This document shows positions 1 through 7,181 of a DNA stretch of 13,345 bases, piece by piece; within the stretch, counting starts at the first letter, position 1, and each line of letters begins with the position of its first letter. Below the pieces are notes generated by a model. The model searched no databases and was not told the DNA's origin. It saw nothing but the letters and a program-made list of their open reading frames with translations. The position numbers and the translations under genes were made by a program. Source of the DNA: JAVMKJ01 sp031732875 (GTDB taxonomy: Bacteria; Pseudomonadota; Gammaproteobacteria; Competibacterales; Competibacteraceae); NCBI GenBank assembly GCA_031732875.1, contig JAVMKL010000283.1, positions 1 through 13,345 on the forward strand. Direction: 5' to 3'.

Positions 1-221
1 AATTGAGAGCCGGACGCCGGCCCTACCGGTTGCTGCGCGGTTCCTTCGCCGAGCGGCTCGCCCGAGCCAGCACTTATATCGATGAGGTTCTGGCCAAGCC
101 GCCCGGACAAGGTCGCGGACATGCGGTGCCGGAGGAGGCATTCATGGTGACCGGACCGCAACCGGGCTATCTCGAAGGCGCGTCCGGCGAGGTCAAATAT
201 CATTCGGCATCCGACCACTGA
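1..221 (+). CDS. C-terminal end of an unidentified protein (runs off the left edge)
   Basis: An open frame enters from the left edge and stops with TGA at 219-221. It gives about 72 visible residues, ending in SASDH. The frame has GC-rich third positions typical of the neighbouring genes. Its stop lies only 6 bases from the stop of the convergent acyltransferase gene, the packing expected of a real gene end. A TTG at 3-5 could be read as a start, but nothing like a ribosome binding site is visible, so I treat it as the tail of a longer gene. I do not recognise a family. The composition is soluble, rich in Arg, Ala and Gly, with no membrane segment. It could still be non-coding. Confidence 0.4.
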   Translation, partial: LRAGRRPYRLLRGSFAERLARASTYIDEVLAKPPGQGRGHAVPEEAFMVTGPQPGYLEGASGEVKYHSASDH

Positions 222-227
222 TAGCGC

Positions 228-839
228 TCATCCTCCCAGACTGGCCGCCAGCGCCGCCATGAATCGCTGCCGGTCGCCCTCCCAGCGCAACGGCTCGCCC
301 ACCCAGGCATCGCAGAAAAACGGCACCGGCAACCAGTCGCCCTTGGGCAATACCTTGCCCAGCCCGCGCAACCGCACCGGATAAACCGGCGCATCCGGTA
401 ACTGCCCGGCCAGCCAGGTGATCCCGGTCTTGAGTTTCCCCAGGCATTCCGGTTGGCCGCGCGTCCCCTCCGGAAAGAAAATCACGACATCGCCCGCCGC
501 CAGCGCATCCCGCACCGGCCCCAGCACTTCGGCGTGCGAATGCCCACCACCGGCCGCCAATGGAATGATGCCGATCACCCGCGTCGCAAACCAGGCCCGC
601 CAGCGATTGCTCAGGAAATACTCCGCCGAAGCCGCCGGCCGCACCCGGGGTAGCAACCCCAGCGGCAACATCGCCATCAGCACCAGCGTGTCGAGGTGAC
701 TGTTATGGTTGGCGACGACCAGGGCGGGACCGGCGACGGGCAACCGATCGCGGTGGCGCACGTTGACCCCCACCGCCAGCAGCAAAAACGGCTTGACGAC
801 CAGCAGGAAGAACAACAGGCGCAGCGCGACGTGCCACAT
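228..839 (-). CDS. PlsC-like 1-acylglycerol-3-phosphate acyltransferase
   Basis: Predicted membrane-bound acyltransferase of 203 residues that would transfer an acyl chain to lysophosphatidic acid (or a related lysolipid), giving phosphatidic acid. The N-terminus has a hydrophobic anchor (about residues 5-24). The family's HX4D catalytic motif is His45 to Asp50 within NHNSHLD. The glycerophosphate-binding motif FPEGTR is at residues 122-127. The length is short but normal for compact PlsC relatives. The start is ATG 839, 11 bases after the stop of the cytidylyltransferase gene, with no strong ribosome binding site, which suggests coupled translation. It is the last gene of the five-gene lipid operon and would feed phosphatidic acid to its neighbour. 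The family is secure; the exact substrate is inferred. Confidence 0.88.
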   Translation of the reverse strand: MWHVALRLLFFLLVVKPFLLLAVGVNVRHRDRLPVAGPALVVANHNSHLDTLVLMAMLPLGLLPRVRPAASAEYFLSNRWRAWFATRVIGIIPLAAGGGHSHAEVLGPVRDALAAGDVVIFFPEGTRGQPECLGKLKTGITWLAGQLPDAPVYPVRLRGLGKVLPKGDWLPVPFFCDAWVGEPLRWEGDRQRFMAALAASLGG

Positions 840-850
840 GGATGGCGATA

Positions 851-1777
851 TCAGAAATAGAAGTAGCGGGTGAAGTGAAAGAACAGCGGCGCGGTGTAAG
901 TCAGGCTGTCCACCCGGTCGAGAATGCCGCCGTGGCCCGGCAGCAGATTACCGCTGTCCTTGATGCCCAAATCGCGCTTCAGCGCCGACAGGCTCAAATC
1001 GCCGAAGAAACCGGCCACCGCGATCAGCGCGCCGGCCAACAGCGCATCGAGCGTGGAGAACGGCGTCAGCCACGGCGCCAGCACCATCGACAGGAGCACG
1101 GTCGTCACCACCCCGCCGACGAAGCCCTCCACCGTCTTGTTCGGGCTGACCGCGGGCGAAATTTTATGCCTGCCCAACAGCTTGCCCCAGCAATACTGCG
1201 CCACGTCGTTCAGCTCGGTCAGCAGCAGCAGGAACAGCACCAGACCCGGACCATTGACCCGGGGATACTCGCCCTGGGGTAACACCAGCAGATAGGCCAA
1301 ATGGCTGAGGCTGAACACCATGCTCATCAGCCCCCAATGCAGGGTGCCGGCGGCCCGCAGATAGCCCTGGGTTTCGCCGCTCAGCACCATCGCCACCGGC
1401 AACAGCAGGAACAGGTAAACCGGGATAAAAATAATGAACATGCCGTACCACTCGACACCGATCCAGTAGTACTGCACCGGGATGCTCAGATAGGCCCAGA
1501 ACAACACCCGCCGGTCGGCCTGGCGGGTGGGAATCAGGGTCAGATATTCCTTGAGCGCCAGAAAACTGACCAGGCCGAAAAACAGCAGCGCGGCGACGCG
1601 GTTGAAGGTCAGCGCCAGCGAACACAGCGCCACGATCAGCCACCAACTGCGCACCCGCTGGCGCAGTTCGTTGTCGGGCGCGGGCGCGAGTCGCCAGACC
1701 ACGGCGGTCGCCAGCGCCAGCAACCCCCATATTCCACCCAGTACGGCCATCACCGGCGATGTCAGCGTCGCGAACAC
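851..1777 (-). CDS. ynbB: Phosphatidate cytidylyltransferase, YnbB-like (CDP-diacylglycerol synthase)
   Basis: Integral membrane enzyme of 308 residues that would convert phosphatidic acid and CTP to CDP-diacylglycerol. The CdsA-family signature is near the C-terminus: Ser264-x3-Arg268, then KDSGNLLPGHGG and ILDRVD ending at Asp290. The motif SPNKTVEGFVGG at residues 211-222 is also typical. Several hydrophobic segments precede these. The start is taken as GTG 1777 because GGAGGT (1784-1789) lies 6 bases upstream; ATG 1750 is an alternative. The start overlaps the end of the ynbA-like gene by 16 bases, so the two are probably translationally coupled. The frame is open much further upstream (to 2623), but that part is the shadow of the ynbA- and ynbD-like genes. 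Pairing with a CDP-alcohol phosphatidyltransferase matches E. coli ynbAB. Confidence 0.88.
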   Translation of the reverse strand: MFATLTSPVMAVLGGIWGLLALATAVVWRLAPAPDNELRQRVRSWWLIVALCSLALTFNRVAALLFFGLVSFLALKEYLTLIPTRQADRRVLFWAYLSIPVQYYWIGVEWYGMFIIFIPVYLFLLLPVAMVLSGETQGYLRAAGTLHWGLMSMVFSLSHLAYLLVLPQGEYPRVNGPGLVLFLLLLTELNDVAQYCWGKLLGRHKISPAVSPNKTVEGFVGGVVTTVLLSMVLAPWLTPFSTLDALLAGALIAVAGFFGDLSLSALKRDLGIKDSGNLLPGHGGILDRVDSLTYTAPLFFHFTRYFYF

Positions 1778-2379
1778 GGCTTCACCTCCCGTAGCGCGGA
1801 TCGCAGTCGGTTGATACAGGTTATCGCCAGCAGGCCGTTGGCGGCGAACAGCACGAATACCAACCAGGAACCGGCCGGCACGCCGAAACCGAGCAACAGG
1901 GCGATCCCCCCGAGCAGCAAGGCGCGGTCGCTCTTGCCCATGGGACCCTCGTAGCGGCGTCCGGACCCGATTTGCACCGCGACCACGCCGCAGAACTCGC
2001 TCAGCAACGCCAGCCATACCAGCGACACCACGAGGGCAACCGGCATTCCAGGAACCGCGATCAGGGGCAGATAGAGGAACGCATCGGCCAGCACGTCGCC
2101 CAGTTCGTTCAACACCGCGCCCAGCGGCGTCGGTTGCTGAAATTCGCGGGCCAGCATCCCATCCAGCGCGTTCAACGCCATTCTGAGGAACAGTACCGCC
2201 GGCAACAGCAGCAGCGTCGCCGGTTCCGGCCACAGCGCGAGCGCCCCACCGGTCGCGACCGCCAGCCACAGCGCGGCGAGCGTGATCTGATTGGCGCTGA
2301 CGCCTCGCCGGTGGAGCCAGCGCGCGATCGGCCGCAACCGGTTCTGGAAACCGGGCTTGAGCGAGTAGACGCCGATCAT
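1762..2379 (-). CDS. ynbA: CDP-alcohol phosphatidyltransferase, YnbA-like
   Basis: Integral membrane protein of 205 residues that would move the phosphatidyl group of CDP-diacylglycerol to an unknown alcohol, releasing CMP. The family signature (D-x2-D-G-x2-A-R-x8-G-x3-D-x3-D) is recognisable at residues 70-95: N70-x2-D73-G74-x2-A77-R78-x8-G87-x3-N91-x3-D95. The first and third aspartates are therefore asparagine. From memory E. coli YnbA has a similar NALDG motif, so this may be a property of the subfamily rather than a defect. Hydrophobic helices run through the protein. The start ATG 2379 overlaps the stop of the ynbD-like gene in an ATGA, a classic coupled junction. A longer in-frame start at 2466 lies inside ynbD and is rejected. 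The acceptor alcohol cannot be read from the sequence. Confidence 0.85.
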   Translation of the reverse strand: MIGVYSLKPGFQNRLRPIARWLHRRGVSANQITLAALWLAVATGGALALWPEPATLLLLPAVLFLRMALNALDGMLAREFQQPTPLGAVLNELGDVLADAFLYLPLIAVPGMPVALVVSLVWLALLSEFCGVVAVQIGSGRRYEGPMGKSDRALLLGGIALLLGFGVPAGSWLVFVLFAANGLLAITCINRLRSALREVKPCSRR

Positions 2380-3731
2380 GCCGGCTCCCGCGCCAGCGAG
2401 AGTTCGGCGAGCACCGCCAGCCGGCGCGGCTCGACCACGATGCCGGGACGGGCCGCACGCACCCATTCGAGCGCATCCCGAATCGAACCGACGCGCCCGG
2501 TGGTCGCCAGCCAGTACGCCACCATCTGCGCGCTGCGCGAATAGCCCAGCGCGCAGTGAACGAACACGATCTTACCCTGCCGGTACGCCGTTTCGATGCG
2601 GGTCGCGGCGTCGCACAAGGCATTCGGCGGCGGTTCGGTCAGATCCATGAGTTGCAAATTGACATAATCGCCCTCGCGCAGGCTGCCGGATTCGTCGAAA
2701 TCCCCGGTCAAATCCAGCACGAAGCGCCGGGGATGGGCGGCGGCGAAGACGATGGCTTCCCGGTCGTCCAGCCGGGCGCCGATAAAGACTCCCGGCACAA
2801 TCTGGGAGAACGGCATCCCCATCCGGCCCAGATACCGCCGCCAGGAGAGCGACTGGCCGACAAGATACGGTCCCAACAGGATTTTTGCCGCCAGGGAAAG
2901 CCGGCCGCCTTGCTTGCGAAACACCACCGGCCCGATACCCAGGTAGGCAGCCGCAACCACGCCCAGGGCAAAACCGGGCCAAAGCAAGATCAGCCAAAAA
3001 CCACCTTGCAGGGCGAGAGTGAAGCAGACCACGGCGCCCAGCAGATAGCGCCGGGCCAAGCGCATTCCATCCAGCGGCCGATAGGCGACGGTCTGGCCGA
3101 CGGCATCGGCCGGCGGATCGGGAAACAGCCAGAACGCGACCACGCCGACCAGCGCGCCCGCCGGCAGGTCGATGAAGTGATGCTGCCAGGTGGTCAGGGT
3201 GGATACGCCGATCAGGACGAACCAGCCGTGCAACAGCCAGCGCAACGGCCCGCGCGCGTATTTGGCGTAGAGATACCACATGATCATGCCCAGACTGACG
3301 TGCAGGGAAGGCGCCTGGTTGAAAGGTTGGTCGAAACCGTACAGCGCCTCGAACAAATGCCCGAACATCCCTTCCACTTCCGGCCGGGGAAAGGCGAATC
3401 GGAGCGGAAACAGCAGGAACCCCACGGCGGACAGCAGCACGGTGGTCACGATGCGCCAGGCGTGCCGATCCAGTTCCAACCGGCTCCGACACAACAGCAC
3501 CGAAAAGGCGTAGAAGACATCCAGCGACCAGTAGGGAACGATCGTCCAGGGCAGCACCGGAACGTGTCGTTCCCACTCGAAGAAGAAGCTGCCGACATCG
3601 GTCCGCAACGAAGTCAGCCCGTTGCAGGCGCCGTAGACCAGAAAAAATCCGGGACCGAGCACCAGAGCCATCCAGGCGACAGCCGCGCGCCAGGGACGCG
3701 CCGCTTCGGTTGCAACGGTTTGTTCAGACAT
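2376..3731 (-). CDS. ynbD: YnbD-like membrane protein: PAP2 phosphatase fused to dual-specificity phosphatase
   Basis: A 451-residue two-phosphatase fusion. The N-terminal half is a multi-pass PAP2 domain with PSLH at residues 141-144 and TTWQHHFID (His184-x3-Asp188) as the second and third phosphatase motifs. The first motif (KX6RP) is only partly kept, as FPRP near 114-117, which resembles the inositolphosphotransferase-type PAP2 branch. Further hydrophobic segments follow at about 228-270. The C-terminal third is a cytosolic-type dual-specificity/tyrosine phosphatase with the CX5R loop HCALGYSRS (Cys393 to Arg399); DLTE near 363-366 may supply the general acid. Start ATG 3731 has GGAGAGG upstream and overlaps the end of the ynbC-like gene by 8 bases. 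The likely role is removal of phosphate from a lipid-phosphate intermediate made by the YnbA-like enzyme; this is inference. Confidence 0.87.
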   Translation of the reverse strand: MSEQTVATEAARPWRAAVAWMALVLGPGFFLVYGACNGLTSLRTDVGSFFFEWERHVPVLPWTIVPYWSLDVFYAFSVLLCRSRLELDRHAWRIVTTVLLSAVGFLLFPLRFAFPRPEVEGMFGHLFEALYGFDQPFNQAPSLHVSLGMIMWYLYAKYARGPLRWLLHGWFVLIGVSTLTTWQHHFIDLPAGALVGVVAFWLFPDPPADAVGQTVAYRPLDGMRLARRYLLGAVVCFTLALQGGFWLILLWPGFALGVVAAAYLGIGPVVFRKQGGRLSLAAKILLGPYLVGQSLSWRRYLGRMGMPFSQIVPGVFIGARLDDREAIVFAAAHPRRFVLDLTGDFDESGSLREGDYVNLQLMDLTEPPPNALCDAATRIETAYRQGKIVFVHCALGYSRSAQMVAYWLATTGRVGSIRDALEWVRAARPGIVVEPRRLAVLAELSLAREPA

Positions 3732-5496
3732 GAGCCCTCTCCGCGCGGCGCCGAGCCAGCGACACGGTGAAAATTCCCCATGGATCAGTTTCCTGCGCGA
3801 TTTTCTCGAAGCCGGCTTCGGCGACCAGTTGATCCATTTCCTGCTGGGTCCGACGCCGCATCACCCACGGCCTGCCGTCCCGGTGGCTGGTCAGCACCCG
3901 GGCGATGAACTCGATCTGGGGATGCCAGGGCTGGCCGGTGTAGATCAGATAGCCGTCGGGGACCACCGCCTCGGCCAAACCCGCCAGGGACGCGCGCACC
4001 GGCCCATTCTCGGGGAAAAGTTCGTACAGGCCGGAAACGATGCCGATGGTGGCGGTCCGGGAAAGCGCCGCCAGACCGGCCCGATCAAAAGCATCCCCCC
4101 GATCGAAGGTGAAACGGTCGTGGAGACCGTATTCGGCGATCAGGCGCCGTCCCGCCGCCACGTTGGCTTCGCTGAAATCCCGCAGCAGGCCGGTGGCGGG
4201 AACGTCGGGATGCTCCCGCGCGGCGTCCAGTACGTAACGGCCGTGCCCGGCGGCGATATCGACGATGCGAACCGGCTTGTCGGCCACCCGCAGGTCGGTC
4301 ATGGCCCGGCGCAGCAGCTTCTCCAAGTGCGTCTTGCGCAGGCGAATGCCCCGCCAGCCGATGGCGTTCAGATAATTCCGGTCGATCGCCCGGCCCAGAA
4401 CGCCAACACCCTCGGTCCGGTCGCGGTAGACGTAATCCAGGGTCGCGCCCGAATCAAAGCCGGTCGTCACGCCAAGCTTCAGGCCCCGGCTCAATCGGGC
4501 GCCGATGGCTCTCATCATCAAGCGCGTCAAGGCGTACCGGATACCCTTGAGGGAGAAGGGAAACAGCGGATTGGCGAGGGTTTCGTATTCGCGCTGGGTC
4601 GCGCTGTTGCGGTCGGCTTCCAGCAGGGAAGGCTCGCGCCGGGGCCGGGCGAAGGCGTCGAGAATGAAACGGCGCGCGGCGCCCAGTGGCAGATGGTTGT
4701 CCTTCTCGTTGAAGGTGTCGTGGAAAAAACCTGGATAGACGTGCATTTCCTTCACCGGCGAGCTCAGCCGCTCGAAAAACTGGCGCTGGATGTCCCGATC
4801 CACCACCCAGTCGGCCCCCGACGTGAGAACCAGGGTCGGCACGGTGATCGCGGCGGCGTCTTCCACCAACTTGCGGCCGGCGTCGAACAGATCGACGAGC
4901 AGGTTCACCGCGATGCAACGGGTAATCAGCGGATCGGCGTTGTAGCTTTCGATTTTCGCCGGATCGTGAGTCAGGAGCTTCGCTTTCACGTAGCTGTTCA
5001 CGAATGCTTTCGGCTTGAATTTCAGCAGCAGGCGCAGGCCCGGAATCGCGAAGGGGACGTACAGCCGCACCCGCAATGCCGGACTGCCGAGCACCAGGGC
5101 ACGGATTTTCGGGGCGTAGTCATGGACCCAGTTGGCCGCCAGCACGCTGCCGACGCTGTGCGCGAACACGACGATGTTCTCGGGGGGAATGCCGTATTGC
5201 CGGGAAGCGTAGCCGACGAACGCATCGACGTCCCGCACCAGGACACCGAGATTCTCGGCCCAGCCGCGCTCGCCGGGACTGCGACCATGGCCGCGGGCAT
5301 CCCAGGCGAACAGGGCAAAATCGGGCAGGTCGAGTCGATCCACCACATCCTGCCAGCGGCCGGAATGCTCGTGACCGCGATGGAACAGGATGACCGCCCG
5401 GTTGGTGTTCTGTTCGGGCAACCATGCCCGGTAGAACAGCTCGGCGCCGTCCCAGCTCCGAAAAGTATGTTCGCTTGCCTGGCGGGTTGGGTTCAT
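3724..5496 (-). CDS. ynbC: YnbC-like bifunctional alpha/beta hydrolase and SAM-dependent methyltransferase
   Basis: A 590-residue fusion. Residues about 10-285 form an alpha/beta hydrolase of the monoacylglycerol-lipase type. The nucleophile elbow is AHSVGS with Ser114; Asp229 (SGAD) and His259 (GFFHD) complete a plausible triad, and HRGHEHSGR near 39-47 fits the oxyanion region. Residues about 400-580 are a Rossmann methyltransferase with the SAM-binding loop DIAAGHGRY at 413-421. The linker (about 286-400) contains a conserved-looking amphipathic stretch of unknown role. The start ATG 5496 has GGAGAA about 6 bases upstream and is the first gene of the operon. No signal peptide or clear membrane segment is visible. 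It could trim or transfer an acyl or ester group and methylate the lipid head group, but no substrate is shown by the sequence. The same domain fusion is known as E. coli YnbC. Confidence 0.88.
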   Translation of the reverse strand: MNPTRQASEHTFRSWDGAELFYRAWLPEQNTNRAVILFHRGHEHSGRWQDVVDRLDLPDFALFAWDARGHGRSPGERGWAENLGVLVRDVDAFVGYASRQYGIPPENIVVFAHSVGSVLAANWVHDYAPKIRALVLGSPALRVRLYVPFAIPGLRLLLKFKPKAFVNSYVKAKLLTHDPAKIESYNADPLITRCIAVNLLVDLFDAGRKLVEDAAAITVPTLVLTSGADWVVDRDIQRQFFERLSSPVKEMHVYPGFFHDTFNEKDNHLPLGAARRFILDAFARPRREPSLLEADRNSATQREYETLANPLFPFSLKGIRYALTRLMMRAIGARLSRGLKLGVTTGFDSGATLDYVYRDRTEGVGVLGRAIDRNYLNAIGWRGIRLRKTHLEKLLRRAMTDLRVADKPVRIVDIAAGHGRYVLDAAREHPDVPATGLLRDFSEANVAAGRRLIAEYGLHDRFTFDRGDAFDRAGLAALSRTATIGIVSGLYELFPENGPVRASLAGLAEAVVPDGYLIYTGQPWHPQIEFIARVLTSHRDGRPWVMRRRTQQEMDQLVAEAGFEKIAQETDPWGIFTVSLARRRAERAHV

Positions 5497-5749
5497 CGTT
5501 TTCTCCGGTCAGCGGTGGATGCTCGGATCCAATCTCGATCAGCAATCCTCGCGCCAACCGTGCCTTCTTTAAAAGCCTTTGTTGAATAATGAGTTTGGTA
5601 GCGGGACATGACGCAGTTCGCGATTTTCCGGCATGAATTGCAGAAAAACCAACATTTTTTGCCGATCCCTCCCATCCGCATGGTCCCTCGTCGCTTGATT
5701 GCTCCCATGGCAAAGCGAGCAGTCGCAAACCGTGATGGCCAAGCCATGG
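5497..5749. other. Intergenic region upstream of the lipid operon
   Basis: No gene is supported here. It must contain the promoter of the minus-strand lipid operon (first start 5496), but I could not find a -35/-10 pair good enough to call. Weak symmetries are present: CGGCA and TGCCG bracket matching A and T runs at roughly 5631-5664, and an imperfect stem (GATTGCTC with GAGCAGTC) lies near 5697-5734. Short open frames through this stretch have no ribosome binding sites or family resemblance. Confidence 0.4.
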
Positions 5750-5780
5750 AAAAAGGCCAGCCCTCCGATGAAGGCTGGCC
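5750..5780 (-). terminator. Rho-independent terminator for the exported-protein genes
   Basis: A perfect 8-bp stem, GGCCAGCC (5755-5762) and GGCTGGCC (5773-5780), encloses a 10-base loop. Read on the minus strand, the stem is followed directly by five T residues (complement of 5750-5754). It sits downstream of the minus-strand exported-protein genes and upstream of the lipid operon, so it would insulate the two units. Confidence 0.6.
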
Positions 5781-5853
5781 CGCGCTCGACTGGTTACGCC
5801 CGTCCGCTGCCTTGGAGGTGTTTTTGTACAGCCGCGCGCCGGCTAAGCTGTTG

Positions 5854-5901
5854 AAAAAACCCTCACCCCAGCCCCTCTCCCACTGACGGGAGAGGAGGGT
5901 T
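5854..5901 (-). repeat. REP-like hairpin that also looks like a terminator
   Basis: CCTCTCCC (5874-5881) pairs with GGGAGAGG (5888-5895) around a 6-base loop. An outer pair AACCCTC (5858-5864) and GAGGGTT (5895-5901) extends the stem across an asymmetric bulge. On the minus strand the outer arm leads into a run of T residues, as in an intrinsic terminator. It lies 25 bases beyond the stop of the small exported-protein gene. This type of CCCTCACCCC...CCTCTCCC element is familiar as a dispersed intergenic repeat in many proteobacterial genomes; copy number cannot be judged from one window. Confidence 0.55.
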
Positions 5902-5926
5902 CCCCTACCGCTTCCCAAGGGGTTTG

Positions 5927-6280
5927 TCAGTCGCGCAAATAGAGGTAGACGGGCTTTATGTAGTCGCCGCCATACCCATCCGCCGGGATGCACCCGGTGC
6001 TGTCGACATAGCTCGCCACTTGAATTTCGCGATCCTGGGCTTTTGCTGTAATCAGGGTGGCAATGAGATTCTTCGCGCCGGGGAACGAAGCATTGATGAT
6101 AAACTGATTATTGCAATAGCCGGTCACGGGCGGCACGAGCGTGAACGCCACATTTCCAGTGGACCAGACTTCAAGCATATTGACCTTGCCAGTAAAATTA
6201 GCAGTGGCATATGCCGATGCGCCTGCAAAGGCAGCCGCTACAACTAACGCCATGCGAATGACTGCGGATCGTTTCGACAT
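5927..6280 (-). CDS. Small exported protein of unknown function with two cysteines
   Basis: A 117-residue protein with a classic Sec signal peptide: charged start MSKR, hydrophobic core to about residue 20, and a likely cleavage after AYA at residue 25. The mature part is about 92 residues, probably mostly beta strand, with Cys56 and Cys97 positioned to form a disulfide. It ends in YLYLRD. I do not recognise a named family. ATG 6280 is preferred because GGAG lies about 9 bases upstream and the signal peptide begins exactly there. The same frame is open upstream with another well-placed site (GAGGAG before ATG 6406); that longer form would bury the signal peptide internally. The AT-rich exported-protein gene upstream is probably co-transcribed, and a hairpin terminator follows. 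Confidence 0.72.
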   Translation of the reverse strand: MSKRSAVIRMALVVAAAFAGASAYATANFTGKVNMLEVWSTGNVAFTLVPPVTGYCNNQFIINASFPGAKNLIATLITAKAQDREIQVASYVDSTGCIPADGYGGDYIKPVYLYLRD

Positions 6281-6416
6281 CTTGGTGATCTCCTGACGGT
6301 GAGCGGGGTTGAACGATGGCACGGCTTGGTCTCCGATGAACCTGGCCAGCCGGCGGGTCGCGGCGATGCTAACTAGGGAAAAACTTAAAAAACGCTGGAA
6401 TTTCATGCTGCTCTCC

Positions 6417-7181
6417 TCAATCATCAAGTATCAAGTTTAGGGTGGTCGGTAACCAAAAATATCGGGCCCAAACAGTAATTGAATTGCTGGAAGCATAGTT
6501 ATCGAACCGGTCGTAACATCGAGCGGTATATTTTCTGATATCCGCGTATACTTCATAGCTGATCTCCTTAGTTTGCCCCACAAGATCGTTAACATCATCG
6601 TAATAAATGATTCTTTTTTCATCCTTGATAAATTGCCTTACCCAGGATGATAGCGACAACGACCCATTGGTTATAATTTCCAGTTTTATCTTTTGACCAT
6701 TAACAGTACGATATATCGTATAATCGGCTTCGGCTGAGTATTGGCAACTTTCCTGGGACCAGCCACAGGACTGAAACCATCCATAACCATCCCACATCAA
6801 TTCGCATCGGTATACCGGATAGGTATACACTCCCGCAGCCGTGTAACGTTTCCAATCCAGCTTGATCACTCCAGTATGTGGAGAAAATTTCAAAATCAAT
6901 CCCAAGGCTCCAGACTCGCTGGTGGTTTCCGTAAAGTCGTTGTTAAGCTGCTCTAGCGCAGAGGCAACGTCCTCATTTGAGGAGTCTTGAGTGAGCTTGA
7001 ACGTGTGACTCAACTTATATTCACGGTTAAGAAGTCTTTTAATGTAGGGTTTGATAAGCTCATCAAAACCTGCATTTGCTTCATGACTGCTTAATCCACC
7101 TACAATTATCCAGAGGAGGGTGGACATGACCCCAATTTTTAAACGGGGGACAAACCGGTTGATGGCGTTTGATCGTTTCAT
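6417..7181 (-). CDS. Exported protein of unknown function (AT-rich gene)
   Basis: A 254-residue protein beginning with a long signal peptide: basic residues at 2-15, a hydrophobic core at about 16-30, and a likely cleavage after ANA at residue 37. The mature protein has no further membrane segment. It contains four cysteines (126, 139, 146, 222) that could form two disulfides, and many Tyr and Trp residues, as is common in secreted beta-rich proteins. The start ATG 7181 has AGGAGA about 8 bases upstream. Base composition and codon use are much more AT-rich than the surrounding genes, which suggests recent horizontal acquisition. The small exported-protein gene lies downstream on the same strand. 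No family was recognised; secreted effector, toxin and surface protein all remain possible. Confidence 0.7.
   Translation of the reverse strand: MKRSNAINRFVPRLKIGVMSTLLWIIVGGLSSHEANAGFDELIKPYIKRLLNREYKLSHTFKLTQDSSNEDVASALEQLNNDFTETTSESGALGLILKFSPHTGVIKLDWKRYTAAGVYTYPVYRCELMWDGYGWFQSCGWSQESCQYSAEADYTIYRTVNGQKIKLEIITNGSLSLSSWVRQFIKDEKRIIYYDDVNDLVGQTKEISYEVYADIRKYTARCYDRFDNYASSNSITVWARYFWLPTTLNLILDD

Noticed and set aside
1778..2623. N-terminal extension of the cytidylyltransferase frame
   Set aside because: The extension overlaps two well-supported genes in another frame and is Arg/Ala/Gly-rich without CdsA similarity; GTG 1777 has a good ribosome binding site.
2556..5589. Long plus-strand open frames of 404 and 619 codons opposite the ynbC/ynbD-like genes
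   Set aside because: They are antisense shadows of strongly recognisable minus-strand enzymes, with low-complexity Gln/His/Arg-rich translations and no family motifs.
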